From Pseudomonas helmanticensis (GTDB lineage Bacteria; Pseudomonadota; Gammaproteobacteria; Pseudomonadales; Pseudomonadaceae), in the NCBI RefSeq assembly GCF_900182985.1, contig NZ_FXUY01000001.1, positions 434,001-498,000 on the forward strand: DNA of 64,000 nucleotides, read 5' to 3'. Below, one piece after another: positions 48,454 through 57,246 of the stretch; within the stretch, counting starts at the first letter, position 1, and every line of letters begins with the position of its first letter. Under the pieces are notes generated by a model that did not search any database, had not been told where the DNA came from, and was given only the letters and a program-made list of their open reading frames with translations. The position numbers and the translations under genes were made by a program.

Positions 48454-49021
48454 TCGTCTCCGCCGCCGTCTGGTAATCCTCATCCTGCGGATCGGGTCGA
48501 CCGGTGATGCAGCCCATCTGCCAGCCGATGTTGGTGTACGTGCGCGTCGCCGACCAGATGAACAGCATCAAATGTTGCGGATCCACCGGCGCGAGCAAGC
48601 CGCGCTCGATCCAGCTGCGCAGGCATTCGACATTGCGCCGCGCTTCGGCGTGCAACAGGTCGCGACATTCGTCGGGCAATTGTCGGCCACCGAGCAACAG
48701 TTCGCCGCTGAACACCTTGGCAATCGCCGGATGTTCCCGGGCGATGCGAATCCGCGCCGCCACGTAGGCACGCAGACCAATCAGCGGATCATCGCTTTCA
48801 CGTAGCACCGCCGAAGCTTCCAGCAGCGGTTCGACAAAACCCAGCAGCACTTTGCCGTAGAGGTTTTCCTTGGTCTGGAAGTAGTAATACAGGTTGGCCT
48901 TGGGCACCCCGGCACGGGCCGCGATGTCGCGAGTCTGGGTGGCGTCGAAGCCTTTGGCGGCGAATTCTTCGCTGGCGGCGGCGAGGATCAACTGCTCGTT
49001 ACGTACGCGTATGGCACTCAT
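48380..49021 (-). CDS. TetR family transcriptional regulator (RutR-like)
   Basis: 213 residues. The N-terminal helix-turn-helix is EEFAAKGFDATQTRDIAARAGVPKANLYYYFQTKENLY (positions about 17-52, in pieces). The C-terminal ligand domain with AREHPAIAKVFSGELLLGG and FIWSATRTYTNIGWQM resembles RutR/YcdC, which senses pyrimidines, but no rut genes are nearby. ATG at 49021. The nearest possible target is the divergent GNAT gene 143 bp away. Confidence 0.85.
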   Translation of the reverse strand: MSAIRVRNEQLILAAASEEFAAKGFDATQTRDIAARAGVPKANLYYYFQTKENLYGKVLLGFVEPLLEASAVLRESDDPLIGLRAYVAARIRIAREHPAIAKVFSGELLLGGRQLPDECRDLLHAEARRNVECLRSWIERGLLAPVDPQHLMLFIWSATRTYTNIGWQMGCITGRPDPQDEDYQTAAETITRMVLEGVVSEPVESARGWLFAT

Positions 49022-49163
49022 GGAGACACGAATTGATTGGACGGCATGGAAAGCTTCTGGCGATTTCGGTTTCGCAATATACAAAACTATATAGCGGTGA
49101 ATCCAGCATACTCGACGCGCAGCGCTATGCTGGTTCGATCATTGATGTAAAAAAGGAGGGGAA

Positions 49164-49622
49164 ATGGCCATTCAGGCATTGCGCGCGGGCGCTGCACAGC
49201 TGGACGCGGTGGCGCAGTTATTCGACGCCTATCGAGGTTTTTACCAGCAACCGCCGAATCTTGAGCAATCACGCGCGTTCATCGCCGAGCGCATGGCCGG
49301 CAATGAATCAGCGATTTTTCTGGTGCAGGATGAGTCCGGCGCGGCGCTGGGATTTGTGCAGTTGTACCCGACGTTTTCGTCGATCGACGCCCATCGCACC
49401 TGGTTGCTCAGCGATCTGTTCACCACGCCCGCTGCCCGTGGTCGCGGGATAGGTCGCTTGCTGATGAACACGGCGCGAGAGTTTGCACTGCAGACCGGCG
49501 CCAAAGGCCTGATGCTGGAAACCGCCACCGATAACGTCACGGCGCAGGGTTTGTACGAGTCGCTGGGGTACGTGCGCGACAGCGGTTACTACACCTACCT
49601 GCTCGATTTGCGTCAGGGTTGA
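49164..49622 (+). CDS. GNAT family N-acetyltransferase
   Basis: 152 residues; acetyl-CoA loop TTPAARGRGIGRLLMN near 86-101 and the late segment AQGLYESLGYVRDSGYYTYLLDL. A very strong ribosome site (GGAGGGG) lies 3-8 bases before ATG 49164. Divergent from the TetR-type gene and overlapping the next gene's 3' end by 10 bp in convergent orientation. Confidence 0.88.
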   Translation: MAIQALRAGAAQLDAVAQLFDAYRGFYQQPPNLEQSRAFIAERMAGNESAIFLVQDESGAALGFVQLYPTFSSIDAHRTWLLSDLFTTPAARGRGIGRLLMNTAREFALQTGAKGLMLETATDNVTAQGLYESLGYVRDSGYYTYLLDLRQG

Positions 49623-49921
49623 GTGGCTTCGCGCAGTAACGTTTCGATCTGCGCCAATTCCCAGGTGCTAAGCAAACTCACCGGATCGGTGCCGTAACGC
49701 TGCCAAGTGTCGAATGCGCCATGCCTGCCATCGCCAGTGCGGGCGTGTTCACAGTGATGTAATCGGCCATCTGCAAAATCCAGCAGCAGAGACCAGCCGT
49801 CGATGTCGACCGCGACCATCCCGGCCGCGTTCGGCCGCTCGCAGACGTTGAACGCCAGCACGCCGAGCGCAGCGTCACGCAAACGCTGGCACACTTCGCG
49901 GGCGGTAATAAAAGAGCCCAT
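49613..49921 (-). CDS. Small uncharacterised protein
   Basis: 102 residues, no signal peptide or membrane helix. The segments VAVDIDGWSLLLDFADGRLHHCEHARTGDG and STWELAQIETLLREA look like a folded domain; I recall similar short proteins in other Pseudomonas without assigned role. Convergent with, and overlapping by 10 bp, the GNAT gene. Confidence 0.65.
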   Translation of the reverse strand: MGSFITAREVCQRLRDAALGVLAFNVCERPNAAGMVAVDIDGWSLLLDFADGRLHHCEHARTGDGRHGAFDTWQRYGTDPVSLLSTWELAQIETLLREATQP

Positions 49922-50080
49922 GTTTCAACTCGACGAACAGAAGAGCGCGCCAGCATAAAGCCGAAGTCGACAAGTGTCAGCGATCACTGGCCCGATCCCG
50001 GACATTTCCGTAACATCCGCACCCCTCAAATCCCGCGAACATCTGCGGCCGCGCACGGCGGCCGCTCAGTCAGGTACAGC

Positions 50081-51526
50081 ATGAAACCGATTCGTCTGCG
50101 CGCCGATGTCCTGGCCGGACTCACCACCTCGTTTGCCCTGTTGCCCGAATGCATTGCGTTCGCGCTGGTGGCGCACCTCAATCCGTTGATGGGCCTGTAC
50201 GGCGCCTTCATCATTTGTACATTGACCGCGTTGTTCGGCGGACGGCCGGGCATGGTCTCCGGCGCGGCCGGTTCGATGGCGGTGGTGATCGTTGCGCTGG
50301 TGGTCCAGCACGGCGTGCAATATCTGCTGGCGACGGTGCTGCTCGGCGGCTTGATCATGATGGCGTTCGGACTGTTGCGCCTGGGCAAACTGGTGCGGAT
50401 GGTGCCGCACCCGGTGATGCTCGGCTTCGTCAACGGCCTGGCGATCATTATCGCGCTGGCGCAACTGGAGCATTTCAAAAGCGGCGAAGCGTGGCTCAGC
50501 GGTACGCCGTTGTACTGGATGACCGGGTTGGTGGCGCTGACCATGGCCATCGTTTACGTCCTGCCGCGCCTGACCAAAGCGGTGCCGCCGGCGCTGGTGG
50601 CGATCCTCGGCGTCGGTCTGCTGGTCTACCTGTTCGGCCTTCCGACGCGCACCCTCGGTGACATGGCGCACATTGCCGGCGGCTTGCCGACGTTGGCCTT
50701 GCCGGACATCCCGTTGACCTTCGAGACCCTGCGCATCATCGCCCCGTACGCGATTCTGATGGCGCTGGTCGGCCTGCTGGAAACCCTGCTGACGCTTAAT
50801 CTCACCGACGAAATCACCGAAACCCGTGGCTACCCGGACCGCGAATGCGTGGCGCTGGGCGCGGCGAACATGGTCTCGGGTGCATTCGGTGGCATGGGTG
50901 GTTGCGCGATGATCGGCCAGACCGTGATCAACCTCAGCTCGGGCGGGCGCGGGCGTCTGTCCGGGGTGGTCGCGGGCGTGCTGATTCTGTTGTTCATCCT
51001 GTTTCTGTCACCGCTGATCGAGCGCATTCCGCTGGCGGCGTTGGTCGGTGTGATGTTCGTGGTGTCGCAGCAGACCTTCGCCTGGGCGTCGTTGCGCGTG
51101 ATCAACAAAGTCCCGCTCAACGATGTGCTGGTGATCATCGCGGTGACTACCATCACCGTGTTCACCGATCTGGCCACCGCCGTGCTGTGCGGGATCATCA
51201 TTGCCGCACTGAATTTCGCCTGGCAGCAGGCCCGCGAGCTGTACGCCGATGAACATCTGGAGGCGGACGGCAGCAAGCTCTATCGCCTGCATGGCACGCT
51301 GTTCTTTGCCTCGACCACGCCGTTTCTCCACCAGTTCGACCCGGCCAACGACCCGCAAAAGGTCACGCTGGATTGCCGGCATCTGAGCTTCGTCGATTAC
51401 TCGGCGATTGCCGCACTGAAAACCCTGCGCGAGCGCTACGCCAAGGCCGGCAAGCACCTGCAAGTGTTTCACCTCTCGGAACGCTGCAAAAAACTGCTGA
51501 AACGCGCCGACATCCATCACGACTGA
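50081..51526 (+). CDS. SulP family anion transporter with STAS domain
   Basis: 481 residues: about ten to twelve membrane helices (1-385) and a short STAS domain (about 400-480, VTLDCRHLSFVDYSAIAALKTL). SulP proteins carry sulfate, bicarbonate or dicarboxylates; substrate not shown. The start ADVLAGLTTSFALLPECIAFALVA is the conserved first helix pair. Single gene, ended by a REP pair. Confidence 0.9.
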   Translation: MKPIRLRADVLAGLTTSFALLPECIAFALVAHLNPLMGLYGAFIICTLTALFGGRPGMVSGAAGSMAVVIVALVVQHGVQYLLATVLLGGLIMMAFGLLRLGKLVRMVPHPVMLGFVNGLAIIIALAQLEHFKSGEAWLSGTPLYWMTGLVALTMAIVYVLPRLTKAVPPALVAILGVGLLVYLFGLPTRTLGDMAHIAGGLPTLALPDIPLTFETLRIIAPYAILMALVGLLETLLTLNLTDEITETRGYPDRECVALGAANMVSGAFGGMGGCAMIGQTVINLSSGGRGRLSGVVAGVLILLFILFLSPLIERIPLAALVGVMFVVSQQTFAWASLRVINKVPLNDVLVIIAVTTITVFTDLATAVLCGIIIAALNFAWQQARELYADEHLEADGSKLYRLHGTLFFASTTPFLHQFDPANDPQKVTLDCRHLSFVDYSAIAALKTLRERYAKAGKHLQVFHLSERCKKLLKRADIHHD

Positions 51527-51535
51527 CACACCCCG

Positions 51536-51620
51536 TGTAGGAGCTGCCGCAGGCTGCGATCTGTTGATCTGGTCTTTAAAAACCAAGTCAAAAGATCGCA
51601 GCGTGCCGCAGCTCCTACAG
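51536..51620. repeat. REP pair downstream of the SulP gene
   Basis: Arms TGTAGGAGCTGCCGCAGGCTGCGATCT (from 51536) and AAAGATCGCAGCGTGCCGCAGCTCCTACA (to 51619), with a slight mismatch in the right arm. Confidence 0.85.
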
Positions 51621-51628
51621 GGAGTGGG

Positions 51629-51751
51629 TTAGATGGCGGGGAAGTCGATGTCCGTCAGCGCGGGGTGGTTTGGATGGCGGGTAAATCGATGTCCGTCAGC
51701 GCGGGGTGGTTTAGATGGCGGGGAAATCAATGTCTGTCAGGGCGCTGTTGT
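51629..51751. repeat. 41-bp tandem repeat at the 3' end of the AhpD-like gene
   Basis: Three units with period 41: 51629-51669, 51670-51710 and 51711-51751. The third is the last coding stretch of the gene on the minus strand with its TAA at 51711-51713. The first two are near-copies placed beyond the stop, differing at a few positions, and unit 3 diverges at its right end. Confidence 0.9.
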
Positions 51752-52223
51752 TCAGGTAGTTGGTCAGCGTCTGCACCGCCACCAGCGCGATCACTTCAAT
51801 GATTTTCACGTCGTCGATCCCGGCAGCGCGGGCGGCGGCGATCTGCTCGTCGCTCAAGTGCCCGCGCGTCTCGGTCAGTTGCTGGGCGAGGGCTGCGTAG
51901 GCGTTCAATTCGCCCTGACGCGCCGCGCCGATCTCCTGCGCCGACAGCCCGGCCTTGCCGGCAAACAGGGTGTGCGCCGCCAGGCAATAATCGCAGCCGT
52001 TGACCTGGGAGGTGGCGAGGTACACGGCTTCTTTTTCCTTGGCGCTCAATGAGGTCTTGCCGAGGATCGCCGAGGCTTGCACGTACGTTTCCAGCGCGAC
52101 TGGGGCCTTGGCCAGGGTCGTGAAGACGTTGGGCAGGAAGCCGATTTTCTTCTTCACACCCTCCAGCACTGGACGGCTGGCGTCGGTGGCGTTTTCGAGG
52201 CTGATGGCGGTGATGCGGCTCAT
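51711..52223 (-). CDS. Carboxymuconolactone decarboxylase/AhpD-like protein
   Basis: 170 residues of the alkylhydroperoxidase-like helical fold with the redox motif C77-x2-C80-x3-H84 (GCDYCLAAHT), so a peroxidase/thiol activity is likely. ATG at 52223 (MSRITAISLENATDAS) with a GGAGAATC upstream. It is divergent from an AraC regulator 285 bp away, which may control it. Its last 41 bp are duplicated beyond the stop. Confidence 0.9.
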   Translation of the reverse strand: MSRITAISLENATDASRPVLEGVKKKIGFLPNVFTTLAKAPVALETYVQASAILGKTSLSAKEKEAVYLATSQVNGCDYCLAAHTLFAGKAGLSAQEIGAARQGELNAYAALAQQLTETRGHLSDEQIAAARAAGIDDVKIIEVIALVAVQTLTNYLNNSALTDIDFPAI

Positions 52224-52377
52224 GGTGATTCTCCGAAAGTCCGGCGCGAAATGCGCCGGCGATGGAGAGGATGTTAGGGATCGCGGATGGTGCTTTGGCG
52301 GCAAATCGTCGAGGATATGCGACAGATCGTCCAGAAATGCCCGCGCACTGATAAATTTATGCTGACATGGCGGACGC

Positions 52378-52445
52378 CTTCGCGAGCAAGCCCGCTCCCA
52401 CAGGGGAAATGCGTTTCAAATGTGGGAGGGGGCTTGCTCGCGAAG
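52378..52445. repeat. REP pair between AhpD-like and AraC genes
   Basis: Arms CTTCGCGAGCAAGCCCGCTCCCACA (52378-52402) and TGTGGGAGGGGGCTTGCTCGCGAAG (52421-52445), two mismatches. It lies in the divergent promoter region, an unusual site for a REP. Confidence 0.88.
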
Positions 52446-52508
52446 ATCGCGCCACGGTATCGGCGGTGAAACTACACAAGCAGCAGCCAGATACAGCCGG
52501 AGTCGACC

Positions 52509-53324
52509 ATGGATCGCCTGTCTACGTTACTCAGCCACTTCGGCGTCAATGCCGGCACCTTCCACAGCGGCGCGTTTTGCGGTGTCGCCGTGCATGAAGG
52601 CGAGCCGGCCGGCCATGTGCATCTGTTGCAGTCCGGTGAGTTGCTGCTCAAACCCGGCAATGGGCGTGAGATCAAACTCAACGAGCCTTCACTGATTTTC
52701 TTCCCTAGACCGTTTCCCCATCGAATGTTTGCCGACGAAGCCACGAACACCCAAGTGGTCTGCGCCACGCTGACGTTTGACGGTGGTTCAGGCAATGCGC
52801 TGGCGTCGGCGCTGCCGGATTATCTGGTGCTGAAGCTCACTGAAATCCCAGAGCTGGGCGGCACCCTCGAATGGTTGTTCAAAGAAGCCTTCGAAGGCCA
52901 TTGCGGGCGTGTCGCGGTGATGGACCGGCTGTTTGAATTACTGGTGATTCTGCTGTTGCGCCACCTGATCGGCAGTCGTGATCAGCAGCCGGGAATGATG
53001 GCCGGGCTGGCCGATCCACGGTTGTCGCGCGCCTTGAGCCTGATGCACGAGCAACCGCAAAAGCCGTGGAGCGTGGCCGATCTCGCGACCGCGGCCAACC
53101 TGTCGCGCGCAGGTTTTGCCGAGCATTTTCGCCGTGTAGTCGGGCAGACTCCGGCGGATTATCTGCTGAGCTGGCGGGTCAGCCTCGCGCAAAAGCGTCT
53201 GCGCGAGGGCAAGCCGATTGCGCTGATTGCCGAAGAGGTCGGCTATGAAAGTCCCTCGGCGCTGGCCCGGGCGTTTCGTCGCAAGACCGGGCTCAGCCCA
53301 CGCGAGTGGAAGGCTGGCGCCTGA
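52509..53324 (+). CDS. AraC family transcriptional regulator
   Basis: 271 residues: N-terminal cupin sensor (about 5-165) with AGHVHLLQSGELLLKPGNG and FPRPFPHRMF, C-terminal double helix-turn-helix (about 175-270) with KPWSVADLATAANLSRAGFAEHF and IALIAEEVGYESPSALARAFRRKTG. Likely regulates the divergent AhpD-like gene or the following exporter; inferred from position. Confidence 0.9.
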   Translation: MDRLSTLLSHFGVNAGTFHSGAFCGVAVHEGEPAGHVHLLQSGELLLKPGNGREIKLNEPSLIFFPRPFPHRMFADEATNTQVVCATLTFDGGSGNALASALPDYLVLKLTEIPELGGTLEWLFKEAFEGHCGRVAVMDRLFELLVILLLRHLIGSRDQQPGMMAGLADPRLSRALSLMHEQPQKPWSVADLATAANLSRAGFAEHFRRVVGQTPADYLLSWRVSLAQKRLREGKPIALIAEEVGYESPSALARAFRRKTGLSPREWKAGA

Positions 53325-53328
53325 GTGC

Positions 53329-54222
53329 TTATCGGGCGAATTTCTTCGCCCCGGCCACACACAGAATCACCCCCAGCGTCACGGCGAGCATGCTGAGGCT
53401 GACCTGCTCGTGCAGCAATGTCGCCGCCAGCGCCAGGCCAAAAAACGGTTGCAGTAACTGCAATTGCCCGACAGCGGCGATCCCGCCCTGAGCGAGTCCG
53501 CGATACCAGAACACGAAGCCGATCAGCATGCTGAACAGCGAGACGTAAGCCAGACACAGCCACGCCGACAGGCTGATGTGGCTGAACGAGGCGGGCGCCA
53601 GCCACAGGCTGAGCAGCGCCATCAATGGCAACGACAGCACCAGCGCCCAACAAATCACCTGCCAGCCGCCAAGGGTTCGCGACAGTTTTGCGCCTTCGGC
53701 GTAACCGAGGCCACAGGCCACAATGGCCGCGAGCATCAGCAGATCACCGGTGGGCGAGGCAGTCAGTCCCTGCGACAGAGCGAAGCCGACCACCAGGGCA
53801 CTGCCAAGCAGCGAAAACAGCCAGAACACTGACCGTGGGCGTTCGCCGCCACGCAGCACGGCGAAAATCGCCGTCGCCAGCGGCAGCAGGCCGACAAACA
53901 CAATCGAATGCGCCGATGTCACGTGTTGCAGGGCCAGCGCGGTCAACAGCGGAAAGCCGAGCACCACGCCCATCGCCACGATAAACAGTGACAACCATTG
54001 CTGGCGCGCCGGGCGGCGTTGGCGAAACAACCACAACAGCGCCACCGCGAGGACGCCGGCGATGGCCGCACGCATCACCGTGAGAAACACCGGATCGAAC
54101 TCCAGCACCGCCAGGCGCGTGGCCGGCAGCGAGCCGCTGAAGATCACCACGCCGATGAAGCCATTGATCCAGCCGCTGGTTTTTTCCAGCGCCGGGGTAG
54201 TCAGATGGGTGGTTCGTTCCAT
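53329..54222 (-). CDS. EamA/DMT family transporter
   Basis: 297 residues with ten predicted membrane helices in two EamA repeats (WINGFIGVVIFSGSLPATRL; GDLLMLAAIVACGLGYAEGAK). Such proteins export metabolites or amino acids. It is divergent from a MocR-type regulator 90 bp away, a common regulator-target arrangement, and ends 4 bp from the AraC gene, convergent. Confidence 0.88.
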   Translation of the reverse strand: MERTTHLTTPALEKTSGWINGFIGVVIFSGSLPATRLAVLEFDPVFLTVMRAAIAGVLAVALLWLFRQRRPARQQWLSLFIVAMGVVLGFPLLTALALQHVTSAHSIVFVGLLPLATAIFAVLRGGERPRSVFWLFSLLGSALVVGFALSQGLTASPTGDLLMLAAIVACGLGYAEGAKLSRTLGGWQVICWALVLSLPLMALLSLWLAPASFSHISLSAWLCLAYVSLFSMLIGFVFWYRGLAQGGIAAVGQLQLLQPFFGLALAATLLHEQVSLSMLAVTLGVILCVAGAKKFAR

Positions 54223-54312
54223 ACGAGGTCGCGCTCAGAGGTGGGTTGCATTGGCGCAATCCTATGGCTGAGAATCAGCACAATCAAAGAATTGTCATGG
54301 ATACATCCCGGC

Positions 54313-55644
54313 ATGCCGCGCTCCCGCTACAAGACCCTCGTTGACACCTTTGCGGCAGATATTCGTTCGGGGCAACTGGCGCCAGGAACGCGCTTGCCGA
54401 CGCATCGCCAATTGGCCACGCAGGAGGGCCTGGCGCTGGTCACCGCTTCCCGGGTTTACGCCGAGCTGGAAGCGATGGGCCTGGTCAGCGGCGAAACCGG
54501 GCGCGGCACCTTCGTGCGCGAAACGTCGCTGGCGCCGGGGCAGGGCATCGATCAGAAAGACGTGGCGGTCGGCATGATCGACCTCAATTTCAATTACCCG
54601 TCATTGCCCGGTCAGGCCGACCTGTTGCGCACGGCGTTGCGCCAACTGGCGTTGTCCGGTGACCTCGAAGCCTTGTTGCGTTATCAACCGCATGCCGGCC
54701 GCTCGCACGAGCGCGCCTCGGTGGCGCGCCATCTGCTGAGCCGTGGCGTCAACGTCGACGCCGAGCAGGTGCTGATCGTCAACGGCGCCCAGCAAGGGTT
54801 GGCGGTAACGCTGATGGCGCTGCTCAAGCCTGGCGATGTGATTGCGGCGGATGCGCTGACTTATTCCGGGTTCAAGGTGCTGGCCGAAGCGCTGCATCTG
54901 GAAGTCGTGGCGATCCCGATCAACGATCAGGGACCGGATCTCGCCGCGCTGGACAAGCTCTGCCACAGTCGCTCGGTACGTGCCGTCTACAGCATGCCGA
55001 CGCTGCACAATCCGTTGGGTTGGGTGATGCCATTGGCGCAACGCGAGCAACTGGTGGCGATTGCCCGTCGGCATGATCTGATCCTCATTGAGGACGCGGC
55101 CTACGCGTTTCTGGTCGACAACCCGCCAGCCGCGCTGATCGACCTGGCACCGGAGCGCACCCTGTACGTCTCGGGGCTGTCGAAAAACATCGCCACCGGC
55201 CTGCGCGTCGGCTTCATCGCCGCGCCGGCGCAGAAGGTGCCGGCGCTGGAGCGGATCATTCGTGCCACGACCTGGAACACCCCAGGTGTGATGACGGCGA
55301 TCGCTTGCGGCTGGCTGGATGACGGCACTGTCACCGCGCTCGAAGAGCAAAAGCGCAACGACGCCAGGGCGCGGCAGGCGTTGGCTGCAAAACTGCTGAA
55401 AGGATTGAAAGTCATCGGCCATCCGGCCTCGTACTTCGTGTGGCTGCCGCTCCCGGAAGACGTGCGTGCTGATCAGATCGTCGTCGAGTTGATGCACGCA
55501 CAGATTTCGGTGACCAGCGCCGAACCGTTTTCAGTGTCGGCGCATGTGCCGCATGCGATACGTCTGGCGCTGGGCTCGGTGGACATGGAGGTTTTACGTC
55601 AGGCGTTGATCACGGTCAGAAAAGTCATCGGCGCTTATTTGTAA
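54313..55644 (+). CDS. MocR-type regulator (GntR helix-turn-helix plus aminotransferase domain)
   Basis: 443 residues: GntR winged helix at 1-75 (RSRYKTLVDTFAADIRSGQL; LPTHRQLATQEGLALVTASRVY), then a class I aminotransferase-like domain with the PLP lysine at K291 (YVSGLSKNIATGLRVGF). Such proteins sense an amino compound through PLP and usually act on a divergent neighbour, here the DMT exporter. ATG 54313 was chosen; the frame upstream belongs to the opposite gene's leader. Confidence 0.9.
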   Translation: MPRSRYKTLVDTFAADIRSGQLAPGTRLPTHRQLATQEGLALVTASRVYAELEAMGLVSGETGRGTFVRETSLAPGQGIDQKDVAVGMIDLNFNYPSLPGQADLLRTALRQLALSGDLEALLRYQPHAGRSHERASVARHLLSRGVNVDAEQVLIVNGAQQGLAVTLMALLKPGDVIAADALTYSGFKVLAEALHLEVVAIPINDQGPDLAALDKLCHSRSVRAVYSMPTLHNPLGWVMPLAQREQLVAIARRHDLILIEDAAYAFLVDNPPAALIDLAPERTLYVSGLSKNIATGLRVGFIAAPAQKVPALERIIRATTWNTPGVMTAIACGWLDDGTVTALEEQKRNDARARQALAAKLLKGLKVIGHPASYFVWLPLPEDVRADQIVVELMHAQISVTSAEPFSVSAHVPHAIRLALGSVDMEVLRQALITVRKVIGAYL

Positions 55645-55728
55645 AAACCGCTCTAGCCCGAGAGCAAGCGCCCTCGCCACAAAATGGTAGCCTTGGCACA
55701 ATTGCATGACACCGTTCTGGATGGCCCG

Positions 55729-56121
55729 ATGAAAAACACCGCGTCACTGTTCCTTACCCTGATGTTCAGCGCAGGCCTGTTCAGCAGCATCGCCCAGGCT
55801 GCGGGCGATCCCGAAGCCGGTGCGAAAATCTTCCCGCGCCTGTGCGGCGGCTGCCATCAGGTCGGCGAATCCGCGCGTCCGGGGTTCGGCCCGCAACTCA
55901 ACGGCATCTTCGGCCGACCCGCCGGCACATCGGCGAACTACGTGTATTCCGAGGCGATGAAAAATTCCGGGGTGACCTGGGACCGGGACACGCTGACGGC
56001 CTATCTGAAAGATCCCAAAGGCGTGGTGCCGGGCACGCGCATGATTTTCTGGGGCCTCAGCGACGAAGAGAAACTCGATAATCTGTTGGCCTATCTGCAA
56101 ACCTTCCCGGCACAACTGTAG
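55729..56121 (+). CDS. Small periplasmic cytochrome c
   Basis: 130 residues, signal peptide to about residue 24 (SSIAQA, then AGDPEAGAK), heme motif C39-x2-C42-H43 (CGGCH), and a likely axial Met in GTRMIFWGLSDEEK. It is a class I cytochrome c of the c2/c550 kind; partner unknown. The stop TAG is the first TAG of a REP element (CTGTAGGAGC), so the gene's 3' end was defined by the REP. Confidence 0.9.
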   Translation: MKNTASLFLTLMFSAGLFSSIAQAAGDPEAGAKIFPRLCGGCHQVGESARPGFGPQLNGIFGRPAGTSANYVYSEAMKNSGVTWDRDTLTAYLKDPKGVVPGTRMIFWGLSDEEKLDNLLAYLQTFPAQL

Positions 56122-56202
56122 GAGCTGCCGCAGGCTGCGATCTTTTGATCTTGTCTTTAAAAACAAAATCAACAGATCGCAGCCTGCGGCAGCGCCTACA
56201 GG
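56118..56202. repeat. REP pair that supplies two stop codons
   Basis: Arms TGTAGGAGCTGCCGCAGGCTGCGATC (from 56118) and GATCGCAGCCTGCGGCAGCGCCTACA (to 56200). The cytochrome stop (56119-56121) and the LysR stop (56196-56198 on the minus strand) are both the CTG-TAG end of the REP. Confidence 0.92.
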
Positions 56203-57086
56203 GGGATTTTGGTTGTGGCTTGGTTGGCAAACCATTGCATGACCAGCGCGCAGGCCGGATGCGATGCAGCTTCCGGTTGCAGGCACAACGCATAAACGCC
56301 GCCAGTGCGCAGCGGTTCACCGAATGGCACGACCAGCAAACCGCGTTCGATCGACTCCGCCGCCAAGGTCATGTCCGTCACCGCCACGCCCAATCCCCGC
56401 GCCGCCGCATCCAGAGCCAGCTCATCGAGGTTGAACGGGATGTGCCGGTATTCCTCCAGCGGTTTTCCCTCGTTTGCTGCCAGCCATTCGATCCATGCCT
56501 GACGATCCGCCGAGCGATGCAGTAATGGAAAGCGCCGCAGTTCTTCCACCGATCGAGGCGCGTCTGCCAGGTTCGGTGAACACACCGGCACCAGCGTTTC
56601 TTCGAACAGCGTCAGGCAATCGGGATCGCTGGACGGCTGCGGCAGATAGACGATGTAGGCGTCACTGTCGCTCGCCGGCTCGACCACCTCGGTGGCGACG
56701 GTTTCAATCGCCAGTGACACCTCGGGATGGCGCAGGTAAAAGTCGCTGAGTTTCGGCAGCAGCCAGCGCACCGCGAGCGACACATGCATGCGAATGCGCA
56801 ACGGGCGCTTTTGCGGGGCGAGGCGTTCTTCCAGGGTTTTCAGTTGGTCAAGGATGCTGCGGGCGCTGGCCAGTACCTGTTCGCCTTCCGTGGTCAGGCG
56901 CAGGCTGCGACTGGTGCGGATGAACAATGGCACATTGAAGTGATTTTCCAGTTGCTGGATCTGCCGGCTTACCGCGCTTTGCGTCAGGCAAAGGCTTTGT
57001 GCCGCGCTGGTAAAACTGCCGCAGCGGGCGACTTCGACCAAGGCTTGCAGGGCTTGCAGTGAGGGCACGTGGCGGATTTTATCCAT
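56196..57086 (-). CDS. LysR family transcriptional regulator (GcvA-like)
   Basis: 296 residues: N-terminal helix-turn-helix (LQALVEVARCGSFTSAAQSL; LTQSAVSRQIQQLE) and a periplasmic-binding-like sensor domain. It is divergent from the FAD oxidase gene 160 bp away and likely controls it. The protein ends ..TKIPL with the stop codon inside the REP. Confidence 0.9.
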   Translation of the reverse strand: MDKIRHVPSLQALQALVEVARCGSFTSAAQSLCLTQSAVSRQIQQLENHFNVPLFIRTSRSLRLTTEGEQVLASARSILDQLKTLEERLAPQKRPLRIRMHVSLAVRWLLPKLSDFYLRHPEVSLAIETVATEVVEPASDSDAYIVYLPQPSSDPDCLTLFEETLVPVCSPNLADAPRSVEELRRFPLLHRSADRQAWIEWLAANEGKPLEEYRHIPFNLDELALDAAARGLGVAVTDMTLAAESIERGLLVVPFGEPLRTGGVYALCLQPEAASHPACALVMQWFANQATTKIPL

Positions 57087-57246
57087 GCGTTTTCCGAATG
57101 GCTCGATGATTTTATAACGTTGGTTTGGGCGACGAAGACCTTATAGATTTTAGCTCTGGCGGCAATCTTCTCAAGCAGCTCATGCGATTCACGCATGGCC
57201 GGTGTGCAGAAGCAAGCCGCAGAACGACAGTCGAATGAGGTGGTGC

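Noticed and set aside
55691..55706. Sigma-54-like TTGGCACAATTGCA upstream of the cytochrome c gene
   Set aside because: The GG to GC distance is too short (7 instead of 10 bases) for a sigma-54 promoter.
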